DNA of 64,000 nt from Rhizophagus clarus. Its lineage: Eukaryota > Glomeromycota > Glomeromycetes > Glomerales > Glomeraceae. This document shows positions 39,107 to 51,429 of the stretch, one piece after another. Positions within the stretch are counted from its first letter, which is position 1. Each line of letters starts with the position of its first letter. The notes under the pieces are model-generated. The model did no database searches. It was not told the DNA's origin and saw only the letters and a list, made by a program, of their open reading frames with translations. The stretch lies in NCBI GenBank assembly GCA_015698045.1, contig BLAL01000180.1, forward strand, positions 310,001 through 374,000, in the 5' to 3' direction. The translations under genes were made by a program, and so were the position numbers.

Positions 39107-42100
39107 CTGATGATATTGTATAATTCTAGGGTTTACTACAGTACTGTTATTTGAACCTATTATAAAGTAGATGGAGATGAAATAATAATCATTATACAAA
39201 CTATTATAAAATTCTACCAGTAGGTCCAAAATTTAGTTTGAAAGGGTAATTTCTTTGCGCGGTTTCATTAACAACCCAGGAAAATATTCCGTTCTGTAAG
39301 CTGAATCTTCCTCAATAAGAGATAGTCTTATAAAATTTTGATACTCATCGCTCGCAAAATCATCAAGTGCAGCCAAGCTGCCAACAGATTTTCTTGGTTC
39401 TATTATCTCCAAGGAGGAAAATAAGTGATCGTTGTCACAATTTGAGAGGAAGTATTGAAGGATTGTATTTTCAGACATAATTCTTAGTAGTTCAGGTTCA
39501 ATATTATGTCTGCTATTATTATAAGAACCTACAATTTTTAAAAATAATTAATAACATTGCGATTTTCAAATTGAAAAAATTAAATCACGTACCTAAAATT
39601 CTGTTTATCCGTTCAAAGCTATAACACCAGAATGAGGACAAAGGACCATAGTCTAATGCACATTCACAGATATGGAGACAGAGATGCAGATTATGACTTA
39701 TTTTTTTTGACCATATTTTTGTCAATTAATTTGTTCATCTCTATCAGTCTTGTAAACGCTTCATTTAACATATTTTTTGTAGCTCTCAGTTTGTTAAGAT
39801 CTTGCAAGCGCGCACGAAATATGCAAAAATTTTTCGGTCGATGTATCCAAGGAAACTCCATGTGATAGGTATTGCAAAAATTAATATGAAGATTTTCCAC
39901 ATGTCCGTCGTGAAACTTGAGAATCCTTCACCAGTAGCTATTCTGACAGAGTGGCGTCAAAGGTCACTTGAGAACTTTATCATGTCAGCTCTCTCTTGCA
40001 TAATTTTGAGCTTTTCGTTATTTAATATACCTTCACCTATCCAGAGTTTCATTACGATCCATTTTGCAACACTGAGAAAAAGGCAATGTATAGGATCAAC
40101 CACGCAAAAGCAAACAGTATTAAAATAAAGCAAGCGGTATATCTCCAATCAGCAAACATGATGTTCAAAGACATGGGCTTTTCGTGCTTCTTCAGTTGCA
40201 CATTGTTTCCACAGGACCCCGGAAACTCTATATAAAGGTTGGTCTAAATTTTGGAAAATTTACTATTAACTTTACCAAGTTTAAGTCAAAAATTTACTAG
40301 TAACATTACTCAACTTAGAAATAACCTTAAATATTTCCTAATGTATTTTACCCAAAATAAAAATAACCTATTATGTTCTTATATAAGTAGTTTATTAATA
40401 AAATGCAAAATATTATATAATTTATTAATTAAGAATTGATACTAAAATATTAATTATATGTTTTTGTGAAAAGAAATCAAAAATTTCCCAAGAATTTCCT
40501 ATTAAACATAAACGAGTAATGACCAATTAGATTAACAACCATTGAATTAGTGCAAATTATATCCCAGATTATTATTATCATAGTGATAAATCACTTGTTT
40601 TGGAGGATAATTTATAGGATTTTGAGACTTTCAGCTTGCATCTTTTGAAAAGAAAAAAAAAAATAGAAAAAGAAAACTGATTTATCGTGATTTTTACAAA
40701 AGGTATATATATTACCTCTATAAAATTGCATATGCTCGTTACCCATTATAGTAATAACCTCGAAAGTGATAATAGGACTTTTACCCATTTATAAAACAAC
40801 AATTTTATTTTTACCCGATTTAAGAATTAACCTAAAATTTTTTTATAATAATGTTACCCGACTTAACAAGTAACAATTTTGGATTTTACATAATAAATTT
40901 ACTCATTTTAATGGCAACCTCTATATAGAGTTTCTGGTGTCCTGTTTTCACTTGCTTTTTCTCTTATTTTATTAATATCTCGCTCAACAAACCAGTCGTC
41001 TAAATCTGTAAACCCCCCAAAATTTGGTTGATTGTTTATAAAATTTGCCGATTTGTAACATTGGTAGCATGCAATACGAGCCAAAATGAAACCACATAAT
41101 TTTTGAGATGCAGGAACGTTGCTAGAATAGCCAATGATTGCACCACAGACAAATCGATTGTTGTTGTGTTCATTTGTTTTTATAAAATAGCCATTCTACA
41201 AACGATTTAACTGGTTAACAATTAGATACAAATAATTGTTAATTTCATGTTGACTTGGTTCTTTCGGACCAGGCATTACTGCTAGTGTGAGAATATTGTG
41301 TGGCTTGAAGCATTCATTACGTGGCAAATTACAAAAAATGGCATAAATTACACTAACAGAATATTGTGAATTTACGAATGGCTGGAACTAATCCATATTT
41401 AGCATTAATCTGATATAAGTATTGGCAAATTCTTTTGTAAAAAATAGCACTCCATTATCATCTGTAAAACTTTTCCAGACCTTACCATCATAGATATCAA
41501 ATAAAGCTTCAGTTTTGTTTTTCCTTTCTGGCCACTTCTGACATGACATTTCAAAATTTTCGCGATTAAAAAAAAGGGTCAATTGTTGCTTAATATTTAT
41601 CAATGGGAATATCATTATCAGACAGAAAATAGGATTATTATTACTATTATTACTATCTATTTTTGTTAATAGAGGGTTATCGCATTGTTGTTGAAATTGT
41701 TCTATTCTGTGATTTGGATAGTTTACAAAACTGCAAGTTGGTATTTCAGTATTGTCTAATAATTCTTTTATATCATACAATTTGTGACATCTGTTACAGG
41801 CTGCATATTTAATTATCATTGTGGATATCCCCAACACCTTTTTAGCCATATATAAAGAGGAAGGAAAAGATAAAAATTTATTTTCATCTATTGTCAAAAG
41901 AAAAAATCTTAAGAACTTGAACAAAGAATCTATAGCTACATTGGAAAGTTTAAATCGTTGTTGATATTGTAATATCCACAAAATAGTTCAAGTATAATTA
42001 TCATTAATGTTAATGTTGGGAAAAATTGGTTTGTCATCATCAAAATCTGTTGATGCAAAATTGACTTCCTCATCATCATCATCTTTAGTATCTCCATTTT

Positions 42101-42558
42101 TATCGTCATCATCTTCAGAATCCTTATCTTGATCATTTTCGTTTCTTATATTATCCAATAATAAATTTTCAAGAACAAGATCAGATATTTTTCCTTTTTT
42201 TATCATTCGATGTTTTGCCGATTCATGTATAGGTATCTTTGTTAAAAAAAAATAGTTTCTTGTAATGGCTCAATATTTTTGGACAATTGTTCAATATCTT
42301 CAGATAATTGTTCAGTTATATCAGGTGATATATCATTTATCCCTAGTATTGGTTCGCACTCCATTACATCTTCATCAACAGCATCAGATGATATAACATT
42401 TGAAGATCCTTCTTGATAATTGTTACCAAAATTATTATTCGCATTAGATTTTAATTTATATTTTAACTCATGTTTTAGTTTAATCCTTGGATCAACCAAT
42501 TTACCTTACAGAAACAATGCACTTTGGTTCTGGTTTTTGTATCTAGAGATTCCGACAT
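39107..42558 (-). pseudogene. PLV-A transposase, N-terminal and central part
   Basis: Starts MSESLDTKTRTKVHCFC. After a frameshift, GKLVDPRIKLKHELKYKLK gives the same N-terminal metal-binding motif as PLV-C. Then an acidic D/N-rich stretch, FPSSLYMAKKVLGIS, CNRCHKLYD, SCQKWPERKNKTEALFDIYD, LMLNMD-stop-FQPFVNSQYS, PNFGGFTDLDDWFVERD, and after a 735-bp insertion VVDPIHCLFLSVAKWIV (motif present). A badly decayed third part follows up to VVNPRIIQYH at the PLV-B border. The missing C-terminus is at 25017-25456. PLV-A is therefore the oldest of the three nested elements and belongs with PLV-C. Confidence 0.82.
40211..40945. mobile_element. 735-bp inverted-repeat element in the PLV-A gene
   Basis: Ends ACAGGACCCCGGAAACTC and, inverted, ACAGGACACCAGAAACTC, both running on into TATATARAGGTTG (about 30 bp of TIR). 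The element interrupts the transposase frame between SANFINNQPNFGGF-type sequence and the DPIHCLFL block. TTTC occurs beside both ends but not cleanly enough to call a target duplication. The interior has AATAACCT/TTACCCGACTTA repeats. Superfamily unknown. Confidence 0.7.
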
Positions 42559-42559
42559 T

Positions 42560-42922
42560 TTTTTTTTTTTTTTTTTTTTTTTAAGGAATTGCAAATCAAT
42601 CTAATTAGTTTGGCAATTCTGATTCTTGGTTCATTTTTGTCAAGGCACAGCTTGGTAATTAAGCTATTATATCAAGACCAATGTATTTTATCAAATACTA
42701 AAATATAATTTTATTTATCACTAAAATTTATTTGTATTTTAATTTTTATAATAAATTATATTATAAATATAAATTTATAAGTTATTTATAAAAGTTTTTA
42801 TATATCATAAAATGAGTTGCTTAGCAATATAAAATTTTTGATGTTATAATAAAATTTTACTTAACAGAGTTTAAAATAATTTGCTGATTGATCATAGTAA
42901 AAAATTTGGATTTTAATGTAAC
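42560..42922. other. Upstream flank of PLV-A
   Basis: A 25-base T run is followed by a stretch with GATTTGCAATT and TTTGGCAATTC motifs (complementary strand). These resemble the GATTTGCAAT/TTTGCCAG repeats at 24630-24850, so both may be PLV-A subterminal repeats. No gene. Confidence 0.4.
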
Positions 42923-42994
42923 CTATATATATATTGTTTGGGGTTCTACTATGACATAATTTCAGCTATTTTAACTTTTGGAGAGGCCCAGGTC

Positions 42995-43901
42995 TAGGGC
43001 TCCGATCGGTTTCGGCAATTACCGAACCGTACCGACCGGTTTCAGTATCGGAGCGGTTTCGGTTTTATGATTTATCGAACCGAAACTTTCGGTTTCGGTA
43101 TCAGTTTTGCGATTTACCGAACCGATTTATCGATAATAAAAACGTTTTTTTTTTATAAGAAAAACGTAAATAATGTAGTTAAAAAAAAACGTTGCGAAAC
43201 ATTTTTTACATAAACGTTTGATATAAAAAATAACGTTTTGCAACGTTATTTTTGCGAAACTTGTAAAAAACGTTGCAAAACGTTTTTTACATAAACGATT
43301 TGATAAAAAAATAACGTTTCGCAACGTTATTTTTGCGGAACTTGTAAAAAACGTTGCGAAACGTTTTTTACATAAACAATTTATTATGAAAAATAATGTT
43401 TCGCAACGTTATTTTTGCGAACATTGTAAAAAACGTTGCGAAACGTTTTTTACATAAACGTTTGATATAAAAAAAATAACGTTTCGCAACGTTATTTTTG
43501 CGAAACTTGTAAAAAATGTTGCGAAACGTTTTTTACATTGGAAATTTAATATAGAAAACAACGTTTCGCAACGTTATTTTCCTTTTTATTTAAAAACGTT
43601 GCAAAACGTTTTTATAAAACGATTTAATATAAAAAAACGTCTTGCAACATTTTTTTTTGTCACTTTAATAAAAAACGTTGCGAAATGTTTTTTTATGGAT
43701 GATTTGATAAGAAAAAATCGTTTCGCAACTTTTTTTTGCTAAACGTTACGAAACGTTTTTTTACTAAACTCGTTCGGTAAATCGGTTCAGTTTTCGGTAA
43801 TTACTGATCGGTTTCGGTAATCATTAATACCGATACTGATTAATTCGGTTTGGTATCAGTTTTTGCAAAAACTGAACTGAACCGAACCGATCAGAGCCCT
43901 A
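42995..43901. mobile_element. 907-bp hAT-type non-autonomous element
   Basis: Ends TAGGGCTCCGATCGGTTTCG and, inverted, TAGGGCTCTGATCGGTTCGG. The 8-bp direct repeat CCCAGGTC at 42987-42994 and 43902-43909 is perfect. These features define hAT-type insertion. Subterminal regions carry ACCGAAACCG/CGGTTTCGG repeats. The centre (43135-43765) is a tandem array, described separately. No coding capacity. Confidence 0.92.
43135..43765. repeat. Palindromic tandem array in the hAT element
   Basis: Roughly eight units of 60-75 bp combining AAAAAACGTTGCGAAACGTT, a TTTACATAAACG-like linker and ATAACGTTTCGCAACGTTAT. Every unit is itself an inverted repeat, so the array can extrude several hairpins. Confidence 0.85.
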
Positions 43902-44279
43902 CCCAGGTCAAAATCATTTTAACTATTTTGACCATTTCAGAGATTGAAATTAATTAATTTTGATTTCATGTATATTCTTTGGCGATTATCTAGTATGCTA
44001 ATTCTCTGGAAACTGGTCTCTATATAACAAAGGAAAAAATATGAACAGTTTTGATTATACCTTAACAACTTGTTTCAAGACCTACATTATTAGCAACTAT
44101 GGGAATAAACTAATTCTTCACAGGTAGTTTTCAATGAACTTCTGATTAAAGCTATCAAGCATTTTATAACAGACAGAATAAATTCAATTGTAATTTTCTT
44201 CAAAAAATATGAAAACATAGTATTTTGTAGAAATACGAGATTTAATTTCAACTATGACAGTATTGACTAGTTTCTCCCT

Positions 44280-46480
44280 TGGTGTTCAGCTTGTTTTTCT
44301 ACCTCTAAAATCAAAAAGTCTAAGAAATCTGTTAACTCTTTTAAGAAGACTAAGATTTCTAGTTTTTCAAAAACTCATTTGGCTAAATCTAAACTCAAAA
44401 GGATAAGACGAAAACTTTAAAAAAGTTTATAAAAAGAAAAAATCCTCAAGCAAGAAGATTGATGATAAAATAAATATTGTCAAGCTGTTGTTAACTCTAA
44501 TTTCTAAATTTTAATCATATTTAATGGGTTTTTTTTTGGATTGGATTCTGTGTTGGATAGGTTATTACAATTTCTTCCCTTAATAGAAAGTTGGAACTTC
44601 ATACTAACCTGGTCTACTTATAAATTGTGGAATATGTATTAGATTAATTAGTTTCTCGAAGTTAGTTTTAATATTTCTTTTTATTGTATTCTTAGACTAG
44701 TCTATAGGCATTTTGTAATAGTAACTCTTATGATTTTTATCTCAATCTAGTTAATAAAAAGTAAAAAAGTAAAAATATATATTACTATATGTATATTACT
44801 ATATATATCATAACTATTTCTCATAGATCTCTGATCCATATTTTTTGCTAAATAAAATTTTATAAACTGTCATAATAAAAGTTTTATTTTTATGACTATT
44901 ATTAATAAAAGAAACACTTGTAACTCTAATAAGAACCTATTATTTTAACCTAAGGTAGTTGTATTTAATAAGAAACCTATCATTATTATTCTGGCTCAAA
45001 GTTCAACCTCTAAAACTTCTATTCAGCTAAAAATGAATAAATCTTCACAAGACCTTTGAATATGAAGATATCACATTAAGATAATTATTTTATACACTTT
45101 AAGAATAATTTCTTTAAGTAACATAAATATAACCATATATACTTTGGCCATTTTGATACTAGTAAACATAGCAGATATCATATCAATTATCACGATGAGG
45201 TTCCAATCATCATATTTAGAGGTTGTACCTTTATCTGAAGGTATCTCTATTAACGTAAAAAAGAAATTATAGCTAAAAAAGCTTAACTCTTAAAGGTAAA
45301 AGAGCTTGCTATAGCTCAAAAAACTGTTTTCACTTCTAACTTAGCTTTTGAATGCTCTCTCACAAAGAATCTTTCTGAAAAAAAGGATAGTCCAGTTAAG
45401 AATATTACAGATCAACCAGTTTACAAACTGTGTATTGATTCTGCAACTATTAAATAAGTTAATAACAAAATCAAAAAGAAAACTACTTTTACCTGTTACA
45501 TCTCAGACTCTAATAAAGATGCCATGGTCACTGATTCTCCTAATCAAGATGATCAGCAAATTCTGACCTCTGAACTAATGAAAAAAAGTCAATTAAAAAA
45601 TGCCAATCTGTAGTTATCTAATTTTTAAATAGATATAGATCAAATATTAAACGCTCAATAGGATTCTAATAAGTTTATGCAATCTGAAATCATTACTATT
45701 TCAGATAATAAAAATAATTTTATTCTTATCCCTAATTATTTACTGTTTATACAGAAGGTACAAATCTTTCTAATATTAGAAAAACAGATAAAGTACATAA
45801 GGTGTATAAATTTTTACAAAACTATTCAGGATTTAAATATACAAAATTTATATATAAATATATTACTACTGAAGATGGTAAAAAGAAGACCATTAATATT
45901 ATTAAAGTAATTTTCAGCAATAAAAATAACTTCAACAAAGTATTGTAAGCTAAATTTCATTCTAAAGTAATGGAAAAAAATGAAGAAGGTATCATCATTG
46001 AAAATGATATTACCTTCCAATTTAAGTCTACAGTTAATATTAAACTGGTCAAATCAGAAAAAGAAAAAGTAAATGAAAAAGTGAAAACAATTCAAATTTT
46101 TGATATTTTGCTATATATGAAAAAAAAGTCAATTTAAAACTCCTTTAATATTTTAGAAGAAATAGAAAAAATTAATACACAAGCATAAAATCAATATTAA
46201 CATGCATTTATTACATATAAAAATCTGAATTCTATCCAAAGATTCTATCATAAATAGCCACACTTCATAGGAAAAGAGTATGTTAGAGTAACTCTTATAC
46301 TTCTATCTGAAGAACAATAAAAACAGTGTAAATAATACAGCCTAAGATTGTTTGAATTACCCTTCAGTACCATTGCGATCAATCTTAGACAATTATAGAG
46401 AAAACTAATACAATGACTTGCTTTACAGTCATACCTTGATATAATGAAATTAGTGTTCAGGCCAATCAGACTTTTATTAT
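44280..46480 (+). pseudogene. Heavily decayed retroelement-like ORF
   Basis: A plus-strand frame can be followed with many TAA/TAG interruptions: KKPIIIILAQSSTSKTSIQL (near 44970), DEVPIIIFRGCTF, PVYKLCIDSATIK, SDSNKDAMVTDSPNQDDQQI, and after a frameshift FKYTKFIYKYITTEDGKKKT, HSKVMEKNEEGIIIENDITF and a RRM-like stretch TIQIFDILLYMKKKSI. The layout recalls ORF1 proteins of LINE-like elements common in Glomeromycotina. That assignment is inference. Most stops sit where CAA or CAG would be natural. Confidence 0.4.
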
Positions 46481-46689
46481 AAAAAATTTGTTAACGCTAT
46501 AATAAATTATTTAATATAGTATAGCGAATTATTCAGTATAAAGACAAGGTCATGTGACTTGCCAATCTAATCAAATAATCAGAATATCTATTTGATCTAG
46601 AAAAAAAAATTTTTTTTCAGTAATATTATCAAACAAAAATTATGATTGGACTTTTGAAATTAAGTTAAAGTTATTAATTTTTTTTTCTT

Positions 46690-47315
46690 TTTTGTAGTGT
46701 TAGTAATAAATGAAAAACATAACCAAACTTTTAAAATTAAGGTAAGAGAGGATTGGGAGGTATTTTGTTATTTTTTTTTTTAATTAATTATTTTTTTTTT
46801 TTTATAGTATTGTCAGACAAAAAGCATGTCTGAACTTTTAGAATTAAGATAAGAGAGGATTGGAAAAGTGTTTTTCATTAATTAATTAAGTTATTATTAA
46901 CTTTTTTTTTTTATAATGTTATCAGACAAAAAACATGACCAGACTTTTAGAATTAAGGTAAGGGATGGTTGGAAAGATAGTTTTTGTTAATTTTTTTTAA
47001 TTAAAGTTATTAATTTTTTTTTTCTTTTTTATAGTGTTGCTGATGAAAAATATGAACAGACTTTTGAAATTAAGGTAAAAAAGGGTTGGAAAGGTATTTT
47101 TCATTGTTTTTTTTTAATTAATTAAATTATTAATTTTTTTCTTTTTTGTAATATTATCAGACAAAAAACATGACTGGACTTTTGAAATTAAGATAAAGAA
47201 GGATTGGGAAAATATTTTTTGTTATTTTTTTTTAATTAATTAAATTATTAATTTTTTTTTTTATAGTATTATCAGACAAAAACATAATCAAATTTTTAGA
47301 ATTAAGGTAAGAAAG
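46690..47315 (+). repeat. Array D: six exon-like/intron-like repeats (sense = plus)
   Basis: Period about 115-120 bp. Each unit: T-rich run ending in ATAG/GTAG (degenerate TAAT in some), a ~40-nt core built on CAGACAAAAAACATGACCAG and ending GAAATTAAG, then GTAAGA-like donors (two copies changed to ATAAG). Cores begin near 46697, 46807, 46917, 47035, 47152 and 47265. Homologous to array C at 15900-16400 in opposite orientation. A decayed hAT-type element follows directly. Confidence 0.72.
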
Positions 47316-47318
47316 AGC

Positions 47319-47708
47319 TAGGATTCTGATCAGTTTTAGTAATTATTGAACTATACTGACCAGTTTCAGTATCAGAGCAAATAGTTATTTTTTTATTAGA
47401 TTAACGAATAAAAACGTTTTGCAATATTTCTTAATTAAAGTGACAAAACACCGCCACGAAATGGTTTGTTTTATCAAAATAGCTAATAAAAAACATTTCA
47501 CAACATTTTTTTATTATATTATTTAGTTAAATTGATTTGGTAATTCAGTTCAGTAAATCGTAAAACTGGTACCAAAACCACAGTTACTGAAACTGATTGG
47601 TAAATTTACCAAAAGTTTTGGTTCAGTAAACCGTAAAAACTGAAACTGCTCTGATACTGAAACTGATCAATATGGTTCAGTAATTACCAAAACTGATCAG
47701 AGTCCTGA
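47319..47708. mobile_element. Decayed hAT-type element related to 42995-43901
   Basis: Left TAGGATTCTGATCAGTTTTA and inverted right AGGACTCTGATCAGTTTTGG, with subterminal AAACTGGTCAG/CAGTTTCAGTATCAG repeats matching the diverged consensus of the 907-bp element. The interior array has shrunk to a few AAAACGTTT/ACATTTCAC copies. No convincing 8-bp duplication. Confidence 0.6.
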
Positions 47709-48079
47709 GAATAACAATGTACTTAAAGAAAATCAATTTGCGGCATTACTAGACAATTTAACCTTTAAACTATTATGTATTATGAATAAAATATCACAAA
47801 ACACAAAGAATAATAACAAAGTCTGGCTTTTTCACAGGATTTTGGGAAAGCCTATGATTGCATCAATATATTCATATTAGAAAAGGCAATAGAACGTTTA
47901 AAAATTCTGCCAGATTTTATCAAAATGATCTCCAATCTTTTCAAAAATTGGCAAAATCAAGTAATTGGTTTAACTGATCCATATGACATGTTAATTAGCA
48001 TTGATCAAGAGGAGGTCATATCACTATTATTATAATGTATATACTACAATAGGACCCCAAACAATATATATATAGCCAT

Positions 48080-49420
48080 ATAGATAACAAAAAAATATGC
48101 TTATTTATCATATAAAATTTTTTTTTAAGTCATATAGAATTTTGCTTAATATAAAAAAAGCCATAATTATAGATGCATAATAGGGAGTTAAAATTGTTAA
48201 AGTTATATATAGATTTTGCATAGCAAGAAATGATTTTCATACTATATATATTATATAAGAAAAAATTTAATTTCAGACCAAAAATTTCGTATAATAATTT
48301 TTATTATTCATGTCAAAAATTTTTTTTTAAGAAAATAACAAGGTTAGCAATAACCAACACAAAAATTCAATGTATTATTAGATACTACTTTCAAACGTTC
48401 TTTTTTGGTCTTTTAGTCCTCTTTTATAATATAGTTTTATTATATATTTTATATATGTCACTTTACAAAAACTTCAGTTTACAAAATGTTTACGTGTTAA
48501 CATACAAATAACTATATAACTTTTGTTATAACTTCAAAATAAATTACACTGTAGCATATTTTATAGGAAGAACATTCTTTATTATTTGTTTTCACTTGTA
48601 TTTTTCTCCTTTCGCCCTTTACCTGACAAGTGTTGAGTTACCAAAATAAATAATATACGTGACTTGTAGATCATATATAAATATATATAGTTACACATTC
48701 AACCCCTTATTTTTATAACCAATTATTTCTAATTTTGAATATTACACAAAGCTTTTCCGCATAAGTAGCTCCTTTACAGTGCATATTTAAATGTATTGGA
48801 TTTCCTTTATTACTTGATGGAAGGAATTAACAACTAGAATAGTAATTTTAAAAGGGTTTTTTTAGACTTATTATAGTTTTTATAGAAGCTCTGTTTGGAT
48901 TATTGCAATTTTTATTGTATATTTTCAATTTTTCTTTTTTTTTTATTTTTTGTTGTAAATCCTTTCTCTTTAATTCTTGTGAGAGATGGGTATTAAGTCT
49001 AATTTTTGGTTTGTTAATTCCCAAAAGGGGGTCTCAAGGAGTTGGAGATGTTTTCTTGGATGTCCAGGCAGTTGGGTATTAGAAGTTATGCCCAAAGAGT
49101 TGTAGTTTTCTTTATGTGAAGATATCATAAGGGGGAAGGTTGTTAGAGAAGGCGAAAAATTATTTTCACCTTAAGGATCAGTAAGTATTTACTAGATAGT
49201 TACTCTAGATTTTTGTAGTAAAATTTGTATGTAACGTAGTTTTAACTACATAGCACTTTTATCTACTATAATCTCAACAAAGAAGTTTTATTCATGCTTA
49301 AGAAAAAATAAAAAAAAAAAAGAAAAATTTAATTTCACAATTTTCTGGGCTATTTTATTGCAAAAAAAAGTTTTTACAAAATATTACAATTTTATTATAT
49401 AAAAGTCATTTTTTAAGTTC
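48080..49420. other. Spacer, no supported gene
   Basis: AT-rich sequence. A TATAAATATATATAG stretch near 48675 and a moderately GC-richer, mostly G/T strand at 48960-49150 (ATAAGGGGGAAGGTTGTTAG) precede the next ORF and might be its 5' regulatory region. The short frame at 48230-48511 has no recognisable content. Confidence 0.45.
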
Positions 49421-49426
49421 ACTAAC

Positions 49427-51197
49427 ATGTGCCAACAACTGTCTTGCTCGCAAATACGTTTGATTACTGCTAAGCTTACTTTGGTTCACAATATTCCTAC
49501 CCCAGAAATTTCTGTCACAAATATTAGACCTCCGTAATAACCCACAGTAGTTATTAGACCACTTACAACAGAAGATACATCCCAAAAAACAACAGGTACT
49601 TCTAGTACTAGAAAAGGTAAAGCTATATTATTTGGTTCTATTACAGCTTCAGTCCCCCAAGTATCAATAAAACTGCTTTGTCTTTTGTCAACAGATATCA
49701 CTATCACTATCAATAAACAACTGATTGACCAATCAACTACGAACATGCAGGTGGATGTTCCAGACGCTAATAATAACCTCCCATCTGATACTGCGATTCT
49801 GATTGTTACTGATGTAAACAACAACCCAAACTCAGATATGGAAATCTGGGAGGAAGATCCTTTCCAACTAGGTATCTTGAAAACCAATATCAATAAACCA
49901 GAATTATTTGCCACAGGCCTTACCATTTTAGGCATAGAAAATTTACAATCTAACCGGGTAGCACTAGACAAAATCAAGAATACAATCCTAACAATGGGTA
50001 ATATTCAACCTAAAAAAGCATGCATTGTGAATGTTTACAACTCCACCCAACCCACTGATGCTCAGGCTGAAGTAGATGATATTACTGAAGACTCAACAAC
50101 AAAAAACGCTAAAGTCAAAACAAGAATTGTTATAGGTACCAAACTGATGGTGGTGATGACCTATAAACAAGCCTTGGACAACTTATTAGCCGCTGAATTT
50201 GAGATTAATGGTGAACGTTTAATGTTTGAGAAAATTGTTAGCATGTACGAACAACACAGAATAAACAATACGCAAACTAGTAACCATACCATCCAAATAC
50301 ACAGTACTTTTTTACGCTTTTGTGCAAGCTCTATTTTAAAATTTTTTGAATGCTACGGCAAAATTGAACACTACTATGCTCAACACTCTAATTGTAATTC
50401 ACCAAATAAACAAATTATCTATCTCACTTTTAAATCAATTGAAGTGATAGCTCAATTTATCTTGATTTGACAAATCTGGGTTTATACCAAATTTCTTTAC
50501 ATAACCCCCTTAACCCTCGAACAATCACAATGAATGGAAATCTTCTAATTCTGCAGAAAATTATACAGTCTTCCTAGCAACGTTTGCACCAGAGATTTTT
50601 AAAACTTTATTGAATCTAACAATGTTATCAATTTTTGTATCCTACGCAATACAAGAAGACACTCCTCAATAGTACGCTTATGTCTACTTTGCCACTAAAA
50701 ATGATATGGATACAGCTACTTCTCCAGAAAAAATTTTGAATATCAACAATCAAGACTTAGAATGGTCTGACCCAACTGAACTATCATGCTACCGATGTGA
50801 ATATACTGGCCATTATTTAAGAGAATATCAATATAAATCTAACAAAAGACCTTTAAATCGAAGAGCCTATTTAAGACAAGTAAAGGAATTTAAAGAAGCA
50901 AAGTTTAATAATAGAAACAAGTACCAAAATAAACGAACTGCTGCTATCAAAAATCAAAATAAACTCACACCAACATCATATGCTGAAGCAGCTGAAAATA
51001 ACACTAATCATGACTACAATAACCATTGAGGAAGTAAATCTTTTAAACCATAGAACTGCAAGTCTCTCAAAAATCGCATTTGATATAATAACAATTTAAT
51101 GGAAGAATCTGACTTCTGGGATGATAATTATGATGATCCAGATAGTTGGAATGATTTACCTGATTATGATGATAATGAGATGAAACCTTCACAATAA
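49427..51197 (+). pseudogene. Retroelement ORF1-like gene with one CCHC zinc knuckle
   Basis: Begins MCQQLSCSQIRLITAKLTLV. Two adjacent TAA codons (49535-49540) interrupt RPP--PTVVIRPLTTEDT, where QQ fits. A long stretch 49541-50470 stays open (DLNNLLAAEF-type helices; YLTFKSIEVIAQF resembles the last strand of an RRM). After further stops, 50706-51029 encodes a zinc knuckle ELSCYRCEYTGHYLREYQYK, whose last Cys is Tyr. An acidic end ESDFWDDNYDDPDSWNDLPD closes at 51197. It looks like ORF1 of a LINE-type element; I found no reverse transcriptase after it, so this is inference. Confidence 0.5.
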
Positions 51198-51239
51198 AGA
51201 TTTACTATGCAACTGATAGGCAGTATGCTAGTGTTTAGA

Positions 51240-51400
51240 TCTGGATAATATCCGTTATCTGTTATCTGTTATCTGAATCCGTTATTTTATCCGGATAATC
51301 ACAACGGATAATTGGATTTATCCAGATATCTGACAGATTTATCTGATTATCCAGATATCCGTCGTACTATCAGATTATCCGGATATCTGTTGGTCTTATT
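51240..51400. repeat. ATCCGGATAATC iterons
   Basis: Dense direct and inverted copies of ATCCGGATATCTG/AGATTATCCGGATA-like motifs, resembling a subterminal transposase-binding region. It precedes array E the way 15405-15700 precedes array C. Confidence 0.65.
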
Positions 51401-51429
51401 AATTATTTTTTTACTTTATCATTAAATTT

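Larger units (their letters stand above)
42923..48075. repeat. Pair of inverted repeats enclosing a 5-kb decayed region
   Basis: CTATATATATATTGTTTGGG at 42923 and, inverted, at 48074-48045, each followed by GTYCTAYTRT. This suggests the remains of one inserted element or an inverted duplication. Outer borders and duplications not found. Confidence 0.4.
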
